Below are positions 19,393 through 28,226 of a stretch of DNA of 64,000 nucleotides, piece by piece. The notes beneath the pieces were generated by a model. That model made no database searches. It worked only from the letters and a program-made list of their open reading frames with translations, and had not been told where the DNA came from. The stretch comes from Verrucomicrobiota bacterium (lineage in GTDB: Bacteria; Verrucomicrobiota; Verrucomicrobiia; Opitutales; Opitutaceae): NCBI GenBank assembly GCA_016222805.1, contig JACRQG010000033.1, forward strand, positions 31,400-95,399. Direction: 5' to 3'. A program made the translations under genes and the position numbers. Position 1 is the first letter of the stretch; each line of letters begins with the position of its first letter.

Positions 19393-20667
19393 ATGTCCGT
19401 TCCGCTCGACCAGCTCGTCACGTCTCTCGCGCAGCGCGCCCGCGCCGCGTCGCTGGTGCTGGCAACCGTGCCGCGCGCGCCGAAGGACGCCGCCCTGGAG
19501 AAACTCGCCGATCTGATCGACGCGGGGCAGTTCGAGTTGCTGCAGGCCAACCAGCGCGATCTCCTCTCTCCTGAAGCCGGGGCCCTTTCCGCGGCCGCCC
19601 GCGATCGCCTGACGCTCACTGAGGCAAGGCTGCGCCAGTTGTCCGCCTCGGTGCGCGAGGTTGCAGCCCTGCCCGATCCCGTCGGCCAGGTGCTCGAAGA
19701 AACCACCCGCCCGAACGGCCTGCGGATCCGCAAGCTGCGGGTGCCCATCGGGGTGATCGGCATCATCTACGAGGCGCGTCCCAACGTGACCATCGACTGC
19801 GCCGTCCTCTGCCTGAAGAGCGGCAACGCCGCCATCCTCCGCGGGGGCAAGGAGTGCTTCCACACCAACATGGCGCTCGCCGGCCTGGTCCAGAGTGCCC
19901 TGACGTCCGCCGGGCTTCCCGCGGATGCCGTTCAGCTCGTGCCCACCACCGACCGCGCCGCCCTGGCAACGTTGCTCAAGCTCGACACCCTCATCCATTG
20001 CGTCATCCCGCGCGGCGGCGAGAGCCTCATCCGCTACGTCGCGCAGAACAGCACCATTCCCGTCATCAAGCACTACAAGGGCGTGTGCTTTGTCTATGTC
20101 GACCAGGCCGCGGACCCCGCCATGGCCGAGGCCCTCACCGTCAACGCCAAGGCCCAGCGCCCCAGCGCCTGCAACGCCGCCGAGCAGCTCCTGGTTCACC
20201 GGGCGGTCGCCGACCGGCTGCTGCCGGGGATTGCCCGCGCCTTGGCCGCGAAGAACGTCCAACTCCGCTGTGACGCCTCCAGCGCCGCGATCCTCGCGCG
20301 CGAGGACCTCGCCCACGTGCCCGCCACGCCGGCCGATTTCACGACCGAGTTTCTCGACTACGTGATCGCCGTCCGCGTGGTCGATTCGCTCGAGGACGCC
20401 ATCGCCACCATCAACCGCGACAGCTCGAACCACAGCGACGCCATCGTCACGGCAGACGAGGCGGCGGCCCGCCGCTTTCTCGCCGCGGTCGACAGCGCCG
20501 CGGTCTACTGGAACGCCAGCACGCGGTTCACCGACGGTTTCGAGTTCGGCTACGGCGCCGAGATCGGCATCAGCACCGATCGCCTGCATGCCCGCGGCCC
20601 GATGGGCCTGCCCGAACTTTGCAGCTACAAGTTCGTCGTCGAAGGCGCGGGACAATTGCGCGGCTGA
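19393..20667 (+). CDS. proA: Glutamate-5-semialdehyde dehydrogenase (gamma-glutamyl phosphate reductase)
   Basis: Second step of proline synthesis: reduces gamma-glutamyl phosphate to glutamate semialdehyde with NADPH. From ATG 19393 it gives a complete 424-residue ProA. Visible signatures are [17 protein letters not shown] (residues 121-137), the catalytic Cys260 in [26 protein letters not shown], and the C-terminal [20 protein letters not shown]. Full length from this ATG argues for independent translation. Nevertheless it lies in the same frame as the upstream CPBP gene without a stop, so a fused product is possible. proB is not in the window, so proline synthesis is split here. Confidence 0.96.
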   Translation: MSVPLDQLVTSLAQRARAASLVLATVPRAPKDAALEKLADLIDAGQFELLQANQRDLLSPEAGALSAAARDRLTLTEARLRQLSASVREVAALPDPVGQVLEETTRPNGLRIRKLRVPIGVIGIIYEARPNVTIDCAVLCLKSGNAAILRGGKECFHTNMALAGLVQSALTSAGLPADAVQLVPTTDRAALATLLKLDTLIHCVIPRGGESLIRYVAQNSTIPVIKHYKGVCFVYVDQAADPAMAEALTVNAKAQRPSACNAAEQLLVHRAVADRLLPGIARALAAKNVQLRCDASSAAILAREDLAHVPATPADFTTEFLDYVIAVRVVDSLEDAIATINRDSSNHSDAIVTADEAAARRFLAAVDSAAVYWNASTRFTDGFEFGYGAEIGISTDRLHARGPMGLPELCSYKFVVEGAGQLRG

Positions 20668-20794
20668 GCTCCCGGCGCGGCCACTCCCCCGCCGCCGTCG
20701 GCCGGGCCCCTCCAGCCTGCAGCGGTCGTTCGCCCTCCTCCTCCCGCACCTTGGGTTGTCCGCCCCTCTCCGTTCCTTCCTCCTCCACGCCGCC

Positions 20795-21427
20795 GTGCCC
20801 CTCCAACCCTGGAAAACACTCTCCTCCCGCGATGTCATCCGCGACCGCTGGCTGCGGGTCCGGGCGGACCGCGTGGAGATTGCCCCGGGCCATGTCCTTG
20901 ATCCCTTCTTCATCCTCGAGGAACCGGAATGGGTGCACACCGTCGCCTTGGGGCCGACGGGGGCGGTGTTGTTGGTGCGCCAATACCGGCATCCGGTCGG
21001 GCGCTTCACGTGGGAATTGCCCGGCGGGATCGCGGATCCGGGGGAGGAACTCCTGGCGGCCGCCCAGCGCGAACTCCGGGAGGAGACCGGCGCCACCGCA
21101 CCCCGGTGGGAACCGGTGGCGGCGGCCCATCCCAATCCGGCGCGCCTCAACAACCGCATCCATGGCTTCCTCGCCACCGGTGCCGTCGTCAGCGGGCCAC
21201 CCGAACCCGATGCCGCCGAGGCACTGGAGAGCGCCTGGTTTCCGATCGCCGACGTCTTTGGGTTGATCCGCCGGGGAGAGTTTTCGCAGGCCAACCACAT
21301 CGCGCTGTTCTACCTCACGCTCGACCACCTGGGCTGGCTCGCCCCGCGGCCGCCGTCCACCGCGGACGCGGGATTGTCCTCCACCTCCGTTCCGGGCAAC
21401 GATTCCGCCCCAGCCCCCTCTCCATGA
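20795..21427 (+). CDS. NUDIX hydrolase (ADP-ribose pyrophosphatase-like)
   Basis: A 210-residue cytoplasmic hydrolase of nucleoside-diphosphate-linked compounds. The Nudix box matches GX5EX7REUXEEXGU as [20 protein letters not shown] followed by ETGA, with the RQYRHPVG block before it typical of the ADP-ribose/NUDT5 branch. The start is taken as GTG 20795, giving [20 protein letters not shown]; the frame is open to 20588, overlapping proA, and is rejected there. A C/T-rich leader precedes it. The stop overlaps the ATG of the guanine deaminase gene (ATGA), so the two are co-translated, suggesting shared nucleotide salvage or clean-up. Precise substrate is unknown. Confidence 0.88.
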   Translation: MPLQPWKTLSSRDVIRDRWLRVRADRVEIAPGHVLDPFFILEEPEWVHTVALGPTGAVLLVRQYRHPVGRFTWELPGGIADPGEELLAAAQRELREETGATAPRWEPVAAAHPNPARLNNRIHGFLATGAVVSGPPEPDAAEALESAWFPIADVFGLIRRGEFSQANHIALFYLTLDHLGWLAPRPPSTADAGLSSTSVPGNDSAPAPSP

Positions 21428-21894
21428 CTCCCGAGGTTTTCATGCGTGAAGCGATTCGCGAGGCCGAGACCGGCCTTCGCCAGGGCCGGGGCGGTCCCTT
21501 CGGCTGCGTCATCGTGAGACGCGGGGAGATCATCGCCCGCGGGCAGAATCGCGTGACGTCGACCAACGACCCCACCGCCCACGCGGAAGTGACCGCCATC
21601 CGGGCGGCCTGCGCCGCGCGCGGCACGTTTCAACTCGACGACTGCGAACTCTACACCAGCTGCGAACCCTGCCCGATGTGCCTGGCCGCGATCTACTGGG
21701 CCCGGATTCCGCGGGTGTACTACGGCAACACCCGGACCGATGCCGCAGCCATCGGCTTCGACGACGATTTCATCTACTCGCAGATCCCGCTGCCGCCCGG
21801 GCAGCGCACGCTCGCGATGCAACCGCTGTTGCGCGATGAGGCTCAGGGCGCCTTTCGGGAGTGGCAGGCCAAGGCCGACAAGGTGCGCTACTGA
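21424..21894 (+). CDS. guaD: Guanine deaminase (cytidine-deaminase fold)
   Basis: Converts guanine to xanthine in purine salvage/catabolism. The 156 residues equal the length of the Bacillus-type enzyme, and the sequence follows that family closely: GGPFGCVIV near residue 23, [13 protein letters not shown] with zinc ligand His53 and proton shuttle Glu55, and [19 protein letters not shown] with zinc ligands Cys83 and Cys86. The C-terminal aromatic segment [10 protein letters not shown] and terminal Tyr are also as expected. A tRNA adenosine deaminase (TadA) would lack the [19 protein letters not shown] arrangement. It overlaps the NUDIX gene by four bases and is followed 69 bases later by the HtrA-like gene. 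Confidence 0.88.
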   Translation: MTPEVFMREAIREAETGLRQGRGGPFGCVIVRRGEIIARGQNRVTSTNDPTAHAEVTAIRAACAARGTFQLDDCELYTSCEPCPMCLAAIYWARIPRVYYGNTRTDAAAIGFDDDFIYSQIPLPPGQRTLAMQPLLRDEAQGAFREWQAKADKVRY

Positions 21895-21963
21895 CCCACG
21901 AGACCGGTGCCCCGGCAAACTTAATTCTGGCCTTCCGGCAGCTGTCGCGGTCGGCTTGGGACC

Positions 21964-23475
21964 ATGTTGTTTCCCCGCCGCCCCTGCCTCCCCTTCCTTG
22001 GATGCCTCGCCGGTTTGCTCCTCGTTCCGGCCCCCGCGCCCGCGCAGGACAAACCTGCGGCGGTGGAAAACTCCGTCGTGAAGATCTTCGCGACGTCCCG
22101 CTTTCCCGACCCCTACAAACCCTGGGCCAAGCAGGCCCCGCGGGAAGCCACCGGCACCGGCGTCATCATCGAGGGCAAGCGCATCCTCACCAACGCCCAC
22201 GTCGTCCTCTACGCCAGCCAGGTGCAGGTGCAGGCGAACCAGTCGGGCGACAAGATCTCCGCTACCGTCGAGACCATCGCGCAGGGGATCGACCTCGCCG
22301 TGCTCAAGCTCGAAGACGAGAGTTTCTTCGAAAAACGCTCCGCCCTCACGCGCGCGGCCAAACTGCCCGCCGTGAAGGACTCGGTCCACGTTTACGGCTT
22401 CCCCACCGGCGGCACCAACCTGTCGATCACCAAGGGCATCGTCTCGCGGATCGATTTCACGATGTACAATTTCCCGACCTCGGGCCTGCGCATCCAGATC
22501 GACGCCGCCATCAACCCGGGCAATAGCGGCGGGCCGGCGGTCGCCGACGACAAGATGATCGGCGTCGCGTTCAGCCGACTCGGTGGCGGCGACAACATCG
22601 GCTACATCATTCCCATCGAGGAGGTGGAACTGTTCCTGCAGGACGCCGCCGACGGCAAGTACGACGGCAAACCCGCCATGTTCGACTCGCTGCAGACCTT
22701 CGAAAACCCCGCGCTGCGACCCTTCCTGAAGGTGGGACGCGAGGTCGAGGGCATGATCGTCACCGAAACCGATGTCACCGATGCGTCCTATCCCCTGCAG
22801 GCCTGGGACATCCTCACTCGCATCGGGGACACGCCGATCGACAACGAAGGCATGGTGAGGGTTGGCGACATCCGCGTGCGGTTCCAGTACCTGATCCAGA
22901 AGGTCGCGCGAAATGGGAAGGTACCGCTCACCCTCGTGCGCGCCGGCAAGGAGCAGCAGGTCGAGCTACCGGTCTCGCCGCGGCGCCCGATGGTGATCCC
23001 GGATCTCGACGGCGCCTACCCGTCCTACTTCGTCTACGGGCCGCTCGTGTTCTCGGCCGCTTCCCAGACTTTTCTCGCCGGCCTGAACAACGCCGCCGCC
23101 GGCCTGTCCGCCGCCAAGAGCCCGCTCTCCATCCGCCGCGCCGATCGCCCGGCCTTTGACGGGGAGCAACTCGTCGTCATCTCATCGCCCTTCTTCCCCC
23201 ACAAGCTCTCGAAAGGCTACTCGCAGGCGCAGTCGCGCGTCGTCGAGACCATCAACGGCGTGAAGGTGAAAAACCTCGCGCACCTGGTGGCGCTGCTCCG
23301 CGACGCCAAGGACGAGTTCGTCGTGATTGATTTCGGTGGCCGCCGCTTCGAAACGCTGGTGTTCCCGCGCAAGGAGATGGTCGCCGCCACCGAGGAGATT
23401 CTGAGCGACAACGGGGTTCGCGCCCAGGGTTCACCCGACGCGCTCAAGGTCTGGAACGAAAAGAAATCCGAGTAG
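21964..23475 (+). CDS. Secreted S1C (HtrA/Deg-like) serine protease with PDZ-like region
   Basis: A 503-residue exported protease. The signal peptide runs to about residue 27 (LLLVPAPAPAQ). The chymotrypsin-fold domain carries His79 (TNAHVV), Asp110 (GIDLAVL) and Ser188 (NPGNSGGP). From about residue 240 onward there is a PDZ-like region (LQAWDILTRIGDTPIDNEGM) and a further, longer C-terminal domain with a second PDZ-like element (INGVKVKNLAHLVALLRDAK). That order resembles Deg/HtrA proteins of the plant Deg9 kind more than compact DegP. The likely role is envelope protein quality control. No regulator or operon partner is evident; the neighbours are unrelated salvage genes. Confidence 0.9.
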   Translation: MLFPRRPCLPFLGCLAGLLLVPAPAPAQDKPAAVENSVVKIFATSRFPDPYKPWAKQAPREATGTGVIIEGKRILTNAHVVLYASQVQVQANQSGDKISATVETIAQGIDLAVLKLEDESFFEKRSALTRAAKLPAVKDSVHVYGFPTGGTNLSITKGIVSRIDFTMYNFPTSGLRIQIDAAINPGNSGGPAVADDKMIGVAFSRLGGGDNIGYIIPIEEVELFLQDAADGKYDGKPAMFDSLQTFENPALRPFLKVGREVEGMIVTETDVTDASYPLQAWDILTRIGDTPIDNEGMVRVGDIRVRFQYLIQKVARNGKVPLTLVRAGKEQQVELPVSPRRPMVIPDLDGAYPSYFVYGPLVFSAASQTFLAGLNNAAAGLSAAKSPLSIRRADRPAFDGEQLVVISSPFFPHKLSKGYSQAQSRVVETINGVKVKNLAHLVALLRDAKDEFVVIDFGGRRFETLVFPRKEMVAATEEILSDNGVRAQGSPDALKVWNEKKSE

Positions 23476-23530
23476 TCCGGCGGGCGGCGCCGGCGGCGCC
23501 CCGGGGTCGACTCCCTCCGCCGGGATCCCC

Positions 23531-24421
23531 ATGAACATCCCCGTCCTCACCGTCCAGGGCCAGTCGCTGGCCGAGACGCATGAACGCGCGCTGCTCGCGC
23601 TCTACCAACACGGCGCGCGCCTCAGCACCCAGTACGACAAGCCGGGCGATCCCCCGAGCCTCGACTGCACGATGAACGCCACCGTGCTCGACCCGCTCGC
23701 CGAGCCCATGATCCACAAGGCCTTTCCCGGCGGCATCGAGGATCTCCGGGAATACGTGATGGAGTTGCAGGGGGCGAAGGATCACTGGGTCAAGAACATG
23801 AACGACCCAGCCGACACGCGCTGGGAATACACCTATCACGGGCGGCTGGCCGGCTACGGCGTCTGGCGGGAGAAGGCCGCGGGCGGCGAATCCCGCGAAA
23901 CCGGCCCGTTCAAGGTCGCGCAGATCGATCGCGTGATCGAGAAGCTCGCCCGTCAGCCGTACACCCGGCAGGCGCAGATGATCACCTGGATGCCGAACCT
24001 CGACCTCGACTGCTACGATCCGCCCTGCTTGCAGTCGCTGTGGTATCGGATCCTGGAGTCGCCGGACGGCCGATGGTGGCTCAACTGCAACGTGCGTTTC
24101 CGCAGCAACGACGCGTGGGGCGCGAGCTTCATGAACATGTTCGGCTTCGTCATGTTCAACCGCGACGTCATCGCCGCCGGTGTCGCCGCCCGGGCCGGGC
24201 GCGAGGTGCGCCTCGGCCGCATGAACTGGCAGGCCGATTCCTATCACATCTACGGCAAGGATCTCGCGGGCGCCCGTCAGCGCCTGTTCGACCGCTTGGC
24301 CACTACGCGCTTCGAGGACCGAGTCTACGCCTTTTCCGACGAGACGATTCGCGAACTCTACGACGAAGCGGAGGCCGCGGTGCGGGCCAAGATCGCCGAC
24401 TACGACCGCAGCCACGGGTAG
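23531..24421 (+). CDS. Thymidylate synthase-family protein, divergent
   Basis: A 296-residue cytoplasmic protein of the thymidylate synthase/dCMP hydroxymethylase fold. Seen: the nucleophile-type Cys166 in YDPPCLQSLWYRI, the RSND block at residues 191-194 followed by AWGASFMNMFGF (in canonical ThyA RSxDxxLGxPFN), and ADSYHIYGKDL at 235-245 (canonical DxHIYxxH). The histidine normally right after the catalytic cysteine is leucine here, and the N-terminal half shows little canonical sequence. Reductive methylation of dUMP is the default expectation; a hydroxymethylase or an inactive paralogue is possible. The sequence contains no N-terminal dihydrofolate reductase. It lies between HtrA-like and ClpP genes with a 55-base gap to the former. 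Confidence 0.78.
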   Translation: MNIPVLTVQGQSLAETHERALLALYQHGARLSTQYDKPGDPPSLDCTMNATVLDPLAEPMIHKAFPGGIEDLREYVMELQGAKDHWVKNMNDPADTRWEYTYHGRLAGYGVWREKAAGGESRETGPFKVAQIDRVIEKLARQPYTRQAQMITWMPNLDLDCYDPPCLQSLWYRILESPDGRWWLNCNVRFRSNDAWGASFMNMFGFVMFNRDVIAAGVAARAGREVRLGRMNWQADSYHIYGKDLAGARQRLFDRLATTRFEDRVYAFSDETIRELYDEAEAAVRAKIADYDRSHG

Positions 24422-24520
24422 CCTCCCGACCGCGAACCGGAGCGGGCGGGGCCGCCGGACGACGTCCTTTCGCGACACCGCACTTGCCAAGCCCCGCCTC
24501 CCGGGCAACCTTCCGCCCCT

Positions 24521-25174
24521 ATGCATTTCGACAACCTCCAGCCCGGTCTTTCGGCTCCCGTTCCGCGTGCGGATGACGATGACGACGACGAGCCTTGCGA
24601 GGAGGGCTGCGGCCAGAAGCAGCCCGCGCCGGTAGCCCAGCTCATCCAGCGCCGGTTCCTCGAACAGCGGAAGATCTTCCTGTGGGGCGCGGTCACCGAC
24701 GACACGGCCAAGGACATCACCGAGAAACTGCTGTACCTGGAAGCCACCGCCCCGGGGAAGGACATCACGTTCTACATCAACACCCCGGGAGGTTCGATCA
24801 CCGCGGGCATGGCGGTGTACGACACGATTCAGCTGATTTCCTCGCCGGTCACGGTGGTGGTCACGGGCATGGCCGCCTCGATGGGATCGATCCTGCTCAG
24901 CGCCGCCCCCAAGGGCCGCCGACTCCTCTATCCGCATTCGCGCGTGTTGATCCACCAGCCGCTGATCTCGGGTCGCATGATCGGCCCGGCGAGCGACATC
25001 AACATTCAGGCCAAGGAAATGGAGAAGCTCCGGGCGGAGCTGAACCAGATCCTTGCCAACGCCTCCGGCCAGCCGATCGAGCGCATCAATCGCGACACCG
25101 ACCGCGACTTTTACCTCAACGCCCGGGAGGCCATCGAGTACGGCCTGGCCGACGCGATCGTCGAGAAGGTCTAA
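24521..25174 (+). CDS. clpP: ATP-dependent Clp protease proteolytic subunit, with unusual acidic/Cys N-terminus
   Basis: A 217-residue serine peptidase forming the tetradecameric core of Clp. The triad is Ser120 (TGMAASMGSILL), His145 (RVLIHQPLI) and Asp192 (NRDTDRD). Also present are the substrate-binding NTPGGSITAG (residues 87-96) and the handle helix region DINIQAKEMEKLRAELN. The N-terminal 33 residues are atypical: a run of aspartates (ADDDDDDEP, residues 17-25) followed by CEEGC (26-30). Normal propeptides are short and not acidic. No clpX or tig is adjacent, unlike the usual tig-clpP-clpX order, so this may be a second ClpP paralogue. The start ATG at 24521 follows CT-rich sequence. 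Confidence 0.93.
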   Translation: MHFDNLQPGLSAPVPRADDDDDDEPCEEGCGQKQPAPVAQLIQRRFLEQRKIFLWGAVTDDTAKDITEKLLYLEATAPGKDITFYINTPGGSITAGMAVYDTIQLISSPVTVVVTGMAASMGSILLSAAPKGRRLLYPHSRVLIHQPLISGRMIGPASDINIQAKEMEKLRAELNQILANASGQPIERINRDTDRDFYLNAREAIEYGLADAIVEKV

Positions 25175-25311
25175 CCCGGAGCCTCCCGACGCGGCTTGAG
25201 GCCGCGACAAGCTCGGCAGCTGCGCTGGAACGGAGCGAAAGCGGGTCCGTTCGTGCCCCCGCGTGCGAGCGAGTCGAGGCCGTGGATTTGGGCGGCCGCA
25301 CCGAGCCACTG

Positions 25312-27009
25312 TTATTTCACCGGCGGGGGACTGGTCAGCGACGCCAGGTCCTTCTCCCAGGCCCGAGCCTGGGCCGCGTCGCCCGCCAGGGAAGCGGTTC
25401 GCAAGGCCTCGGGAAGCCAGGCGAGTCGCAGGGCGACCGGCAGGGTCGTGGTTCCCAGCAGCGTACGCCAGACGCCGACCGCACGATTGGGTCGGCCCGC
25501 GGTTTCCAGCAGGAGCGCCGCCTCGCGGGCCAGCGCCCATTCGTTGGCGTCGAAGGACGAAAGCAGAGGGACGAAGCCCAGGGTGTTGCCCGCCGCCTCC
25601 CGCTCGCCGGCATCGAGCCCCCGCCGTGCCAAGGCCACCGCCAGCGCCAGGCTGGGCACCTCCCGCTGGGTTGCCGCTCCCAAGGCCGCGGCCTCTTCGC
25701 GCCGACCCGCGGCATCGAGCAATCGCATCTGTCGCAAGGCTGCGTACGGTGTGAGCCGAGGCGGGAGGTCCGCGCGGCGCGCCAGCTGTTGCTCAAGCGA
25801 AACGGCGAAAGGGCGGTACAACGGATCGCCAATGAGGATGGCCTGCCAGCTCAACGCCGGCAGCGCTTCGTAGGCCGCTTCGGCCAGGGTGGCACCCCGC
25901 GCCAGCGCCCGCAACAGGAGGTGCGGCGCGTGCGTGAACGCGAGGTAGGGTTCGTGGACGTTGCCCACGGTCGCCGTCACGCCCCGCGCCACCAACGGTC
26001 CGACCCAGCCGGACCCGGGCTGCCGCAGCGTGCTGGCGGAGTAGCTGTGGATGTGCAGCGCGATCGCCCCTGGCGCGAAGCGAAAGCCCGGCAGGAGGAA
26101 GGGACCGTCGGCGGCCCCCGCGTACCAGCCAAAGTAGAGCGCCGGCGCATCGATGCGGCCCGTCGCCGGCAGCGTGTGGTTCTCCCGGTCCACGGTCAGA
26201 TCGAAACCGAGGTCATTGAGCTGCCGTGCCGTGGCTTCGAGCCAGCCGTCGCCCAGCGCGTCCCGATTGGCGAGATCGACATATGCCCGGCCGATCAACC
26301 CGGTGCGCTCCGCGCCCACGGCGCGGTCCACGAGGGTGTTGGCCTCCTCCGCAGTCAGGCCATCGAGCCGCGCCACGCGCACGACCTGCGCCAATTCTGG
26401 CGCCGACGGGCGTGGATTCTGGTGGAGCGGATTGGGCACGAAGGCGTTGATGGGGTAGTTCGGAAGCGCCAGGAGGCTCAGCTCCGAGTCGACCGCCCCG
26501 GCGTTGGTGCGAAACTCGCCGCGGGCCGTGAACGGCCGTACTTCCGCGTACAAGGCGGGATCGTGCTCGATCTTCAACGGCACCCCCCGGCAGACCACCA
26601 GCGCAGCGATGCGATGCCGGTGCGGTGCGTACTTGCGGCGGCCCACCGGATCCGTCGCCTCCATGGGAATCGCCTCGATCCACCCGGCTGGCACGAGGTG
26701 ATCGAGGAGCGGCTGCCAGATCGTCGCGACGAACTCCCGCCAGGGGATCGCTTCGGTCACCGGCATCGGCAGCGCCAGCACGTTTTCCGCCGGCACCCCG
26801 CGCACCTCGGCATAGTGGTGCGCGATGCGTCCCGAATCCGGATCGTTCCGGTTTGCGAGGATCAGCACGCGCGCCCCCGGCGGCTCTTCCGCGGCCCGGC
26901 TGCCGGCGGCGGCCAACCCTCCCACGGCCACCATCCCCCAGCGGCACCACCGGAGGAGGGAGGCCATCCGGGCTGGACAGGCTCGAGCCAACAGGAGCCG
27001 CAGGTTCAT
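25312..27009 (-). CDS. TIGR03790-family secreted protein, function unknown
   Basis: A 565-residue exported protein. ATG at 27009 gives a basic N-terminus and a hydrophobic stretch ending near AAAGSRAAEE; the frame is open to 27177 but that overlaps the amidase gene. The region VLILANRNDPDSGRIAHHYAEVRGVP (residues about 47-72) and the later IALHIHSYSASTLRQPGSGW and GVTATVGNVHEPYL blocks match my memory of the TIGR03790 family, common in Verrucomicrobiota, Planctomycetes and Acidobacteria. The last 140 residues are alanine/leucine-rich helices of TPR type. No activity is established for this family. It is the last gene of a leftward run infC-amidase-TIGR03790. Confidence 0.78.
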   Translation of the reverse strand: MNLRLLLARACPARMASLLRWCRWGMVAVGGLAAAGSRAAEEPPGARVLILANRNDPDSGRIAHHYAEVRGVPAENVLALPMPVTEAIPWREFVATIWQPLLDHLVPAGWIEAIPMEATDPVGRRKYAPHRHRIAALVVCRGVPLKIEHDPALYAEVRPFTARGEFRTNAGAVDSELSLLALPNYPINAFVPNPLHQNPRPSAPELAQVVRVARLDGLTAEEANTLVDRAVGAERTGLIGRAYVDLANRDALGDGWLEATARQLNDLGFDLTVDRENHTLPATGRIDAPALYFGWYAGAADGPFLLPGFRFAPGAIALHIHSYSASTLRQPGSGWVGPLVARGVTATVGNVHEPYLAFTHAPHLLLRALARGATLAEAAYEALPALSWQAILIGDPLYRPFAVSLEQQLARRADLPPRLTPYAALRQMRLLDAAGRREEAAALGAATQREVPSLALAVALARRGLDAGEREAAGNTLGFVPLLSSFDANEWALAREAALLLETAGRPNRAVGVWRTLLGTTTLPVALRLAWLPEALRTASLAGDAAQARAWEKDLASLTSPPPVK

Positions 27010-27079
27010 GGCGGGGAGGAGACTCGCAGCGAAGACCAGCACAGGCGTTCCGGCAAGCCGCCGCGCCATCGGTTCCTGG

Positions 27080-28213
27080 TCATTTTCCGCCGGCGGTGCG
27101 CGCAGGCGTGGGCAGCACCGGCAACCGCAATCCATCGAGCGTGGCAGCGTAGTCGCGGATGCCGGCGGCGATGGCACCGGCGATTTGGTGCCGGTAGGCC
27201 GGGGTCGCGATCTTCCGCGCCTCCGTCTCGCTGGTGAGGAACCCGCACTCGATCAGCATCCCGGGGCAGGAGAGCGGACGCAGCACCGCCAGGTGCATCA
27301 GTTTCTTCCCGCGATCCGGCGTCCTGAGGTCACCGATGAACCGCCGGTGCAGGGCGTGCGCCAGCACGACATTCCAATGGTCGAACCGGTTCCCGGGCGA
27401 CGCGTAGTCCTCGGTGTCGTCCTTCTCCAGCAGGCCCCACGCGTTGGTCGAACGCTGCGTGCGCGGCGCAAACGTATAAACCTCCACGCCGGAGGTCTTG
27501 GTGTCGTTCGCCAGCGCGTTGAAGTGGATGCTCACGAACATATCCGCCCGTACCACGCTCGCCATCGCCGCGCGCTGCGGCAGGGCCACGAAACTGTCGT
27601 CCTCCCGCGTGAGCACGACGCGATGGCCCGCTTTCTCGAGCAGGGCGCGCACCCGCCGGGCCACGTCGAGCGTGAAGGTCTTTTCGTTGATCCCGAGCTT
27701 CGTGTTGATCTTCCCCGGGTCGGTCCCTCCATGGCCCGGATCGATCAGCACGACGCGGGTCGCCGGCCGCGCCGCGAGTCCATGGCCCGGGCGCAGCATC
27801 GGGGTGAGACACCGCTCGAAATCCACCCGGCTGACATGGAGCTGGCCGCCGACCGCAACGACGGGGTCACCGAGGAAGACCCGCGTGCCATTGATCGTGA
27901 TATCCCGGGTATCGGTCTCGAGGTCCGCGCGCACGCCCCCGCCGGTGAGGGCCACGCGACGGCCGGAGTCCTGCGCGACGAGCTTCAGCCCCAGGGCCCG
28001 TGCGGCGTCCGCCACCGCGACGTGCTCCACCCGGCCAATCTTCCGAATCGCCGGTGCCGCGGCGGCGGGTGATTCACCGGAAGCTCCGACGGGCCCGGCG
28101 CCGCCGGGGCGCGTGGGAGTGGAACGCGCAGGCGCCTCCGCCGCGATCACCAGAGCTCCGGAGAGCGCCAGGCTCCATCCGGCAAGAAGGCCAAAACGCG
28201 CCGCCGTCCGCAT
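27080..28213 (-). CDS. N-acetylmuramoyl-L-alanine amidase (AmiC type, Amidase_3)
   Basis: Periplasmic zinc amidase that removes the stem peptide from muramic acid during cell separation. A 377-residue protein from ATG 28213, with signal peptide RTAARFGLLAGWSLALSGAL. Residues about 62-165 are an N-terminal accessory domain. The catalytic domain begins VVLIDPGHGGTDPGKIN, with the zinc-binding His in DPGHGG, a Glu in INEKTFTLDV, the second His in FVSIHFNA and the catalytic Glu in MLIECGFLTSE. The alternative start at 28309 would overlap infC and adds an arginine-rich segment, so it is rejected. The gap to the infC stop is 13 bases, so both lie in one transcript. Confidence 0.92.
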   Translation of the reverse strand: MRTAARFGLLAGWSLALSGALVIAAEAPARSTPTRPGGAGPVGASGESPAAAAPAIRKIGRVEHVAVADAARALGLKLVAQDSGRRVALTGGGVRADLETDTRDITINGTRVFLGDPVVAVGGQLHVSRVDFERCLTPMLRPGHGLAARPATRVVLIDPGHGGTDPGKINTKLGINEKTFTLDVARRVRALLEKAGHRVVLTREDDSFVALPQRAAMASVVRADMFVSIHFNALANDTKTSGVEVYTFAPRTQRSTNAWGLLEKDDTEDYASPGNRFDHWNVVLAHALHRRFIGDLRTPDRGKKLMHLAVLRPLSCPGMLIECGFLTSETEARKIATPAYRHQIAGAIAAGIRDYAATLDGLRLPVLPTPARTAGGK

Positions 28214-28226
28214 GGCGGCTGCCGTC

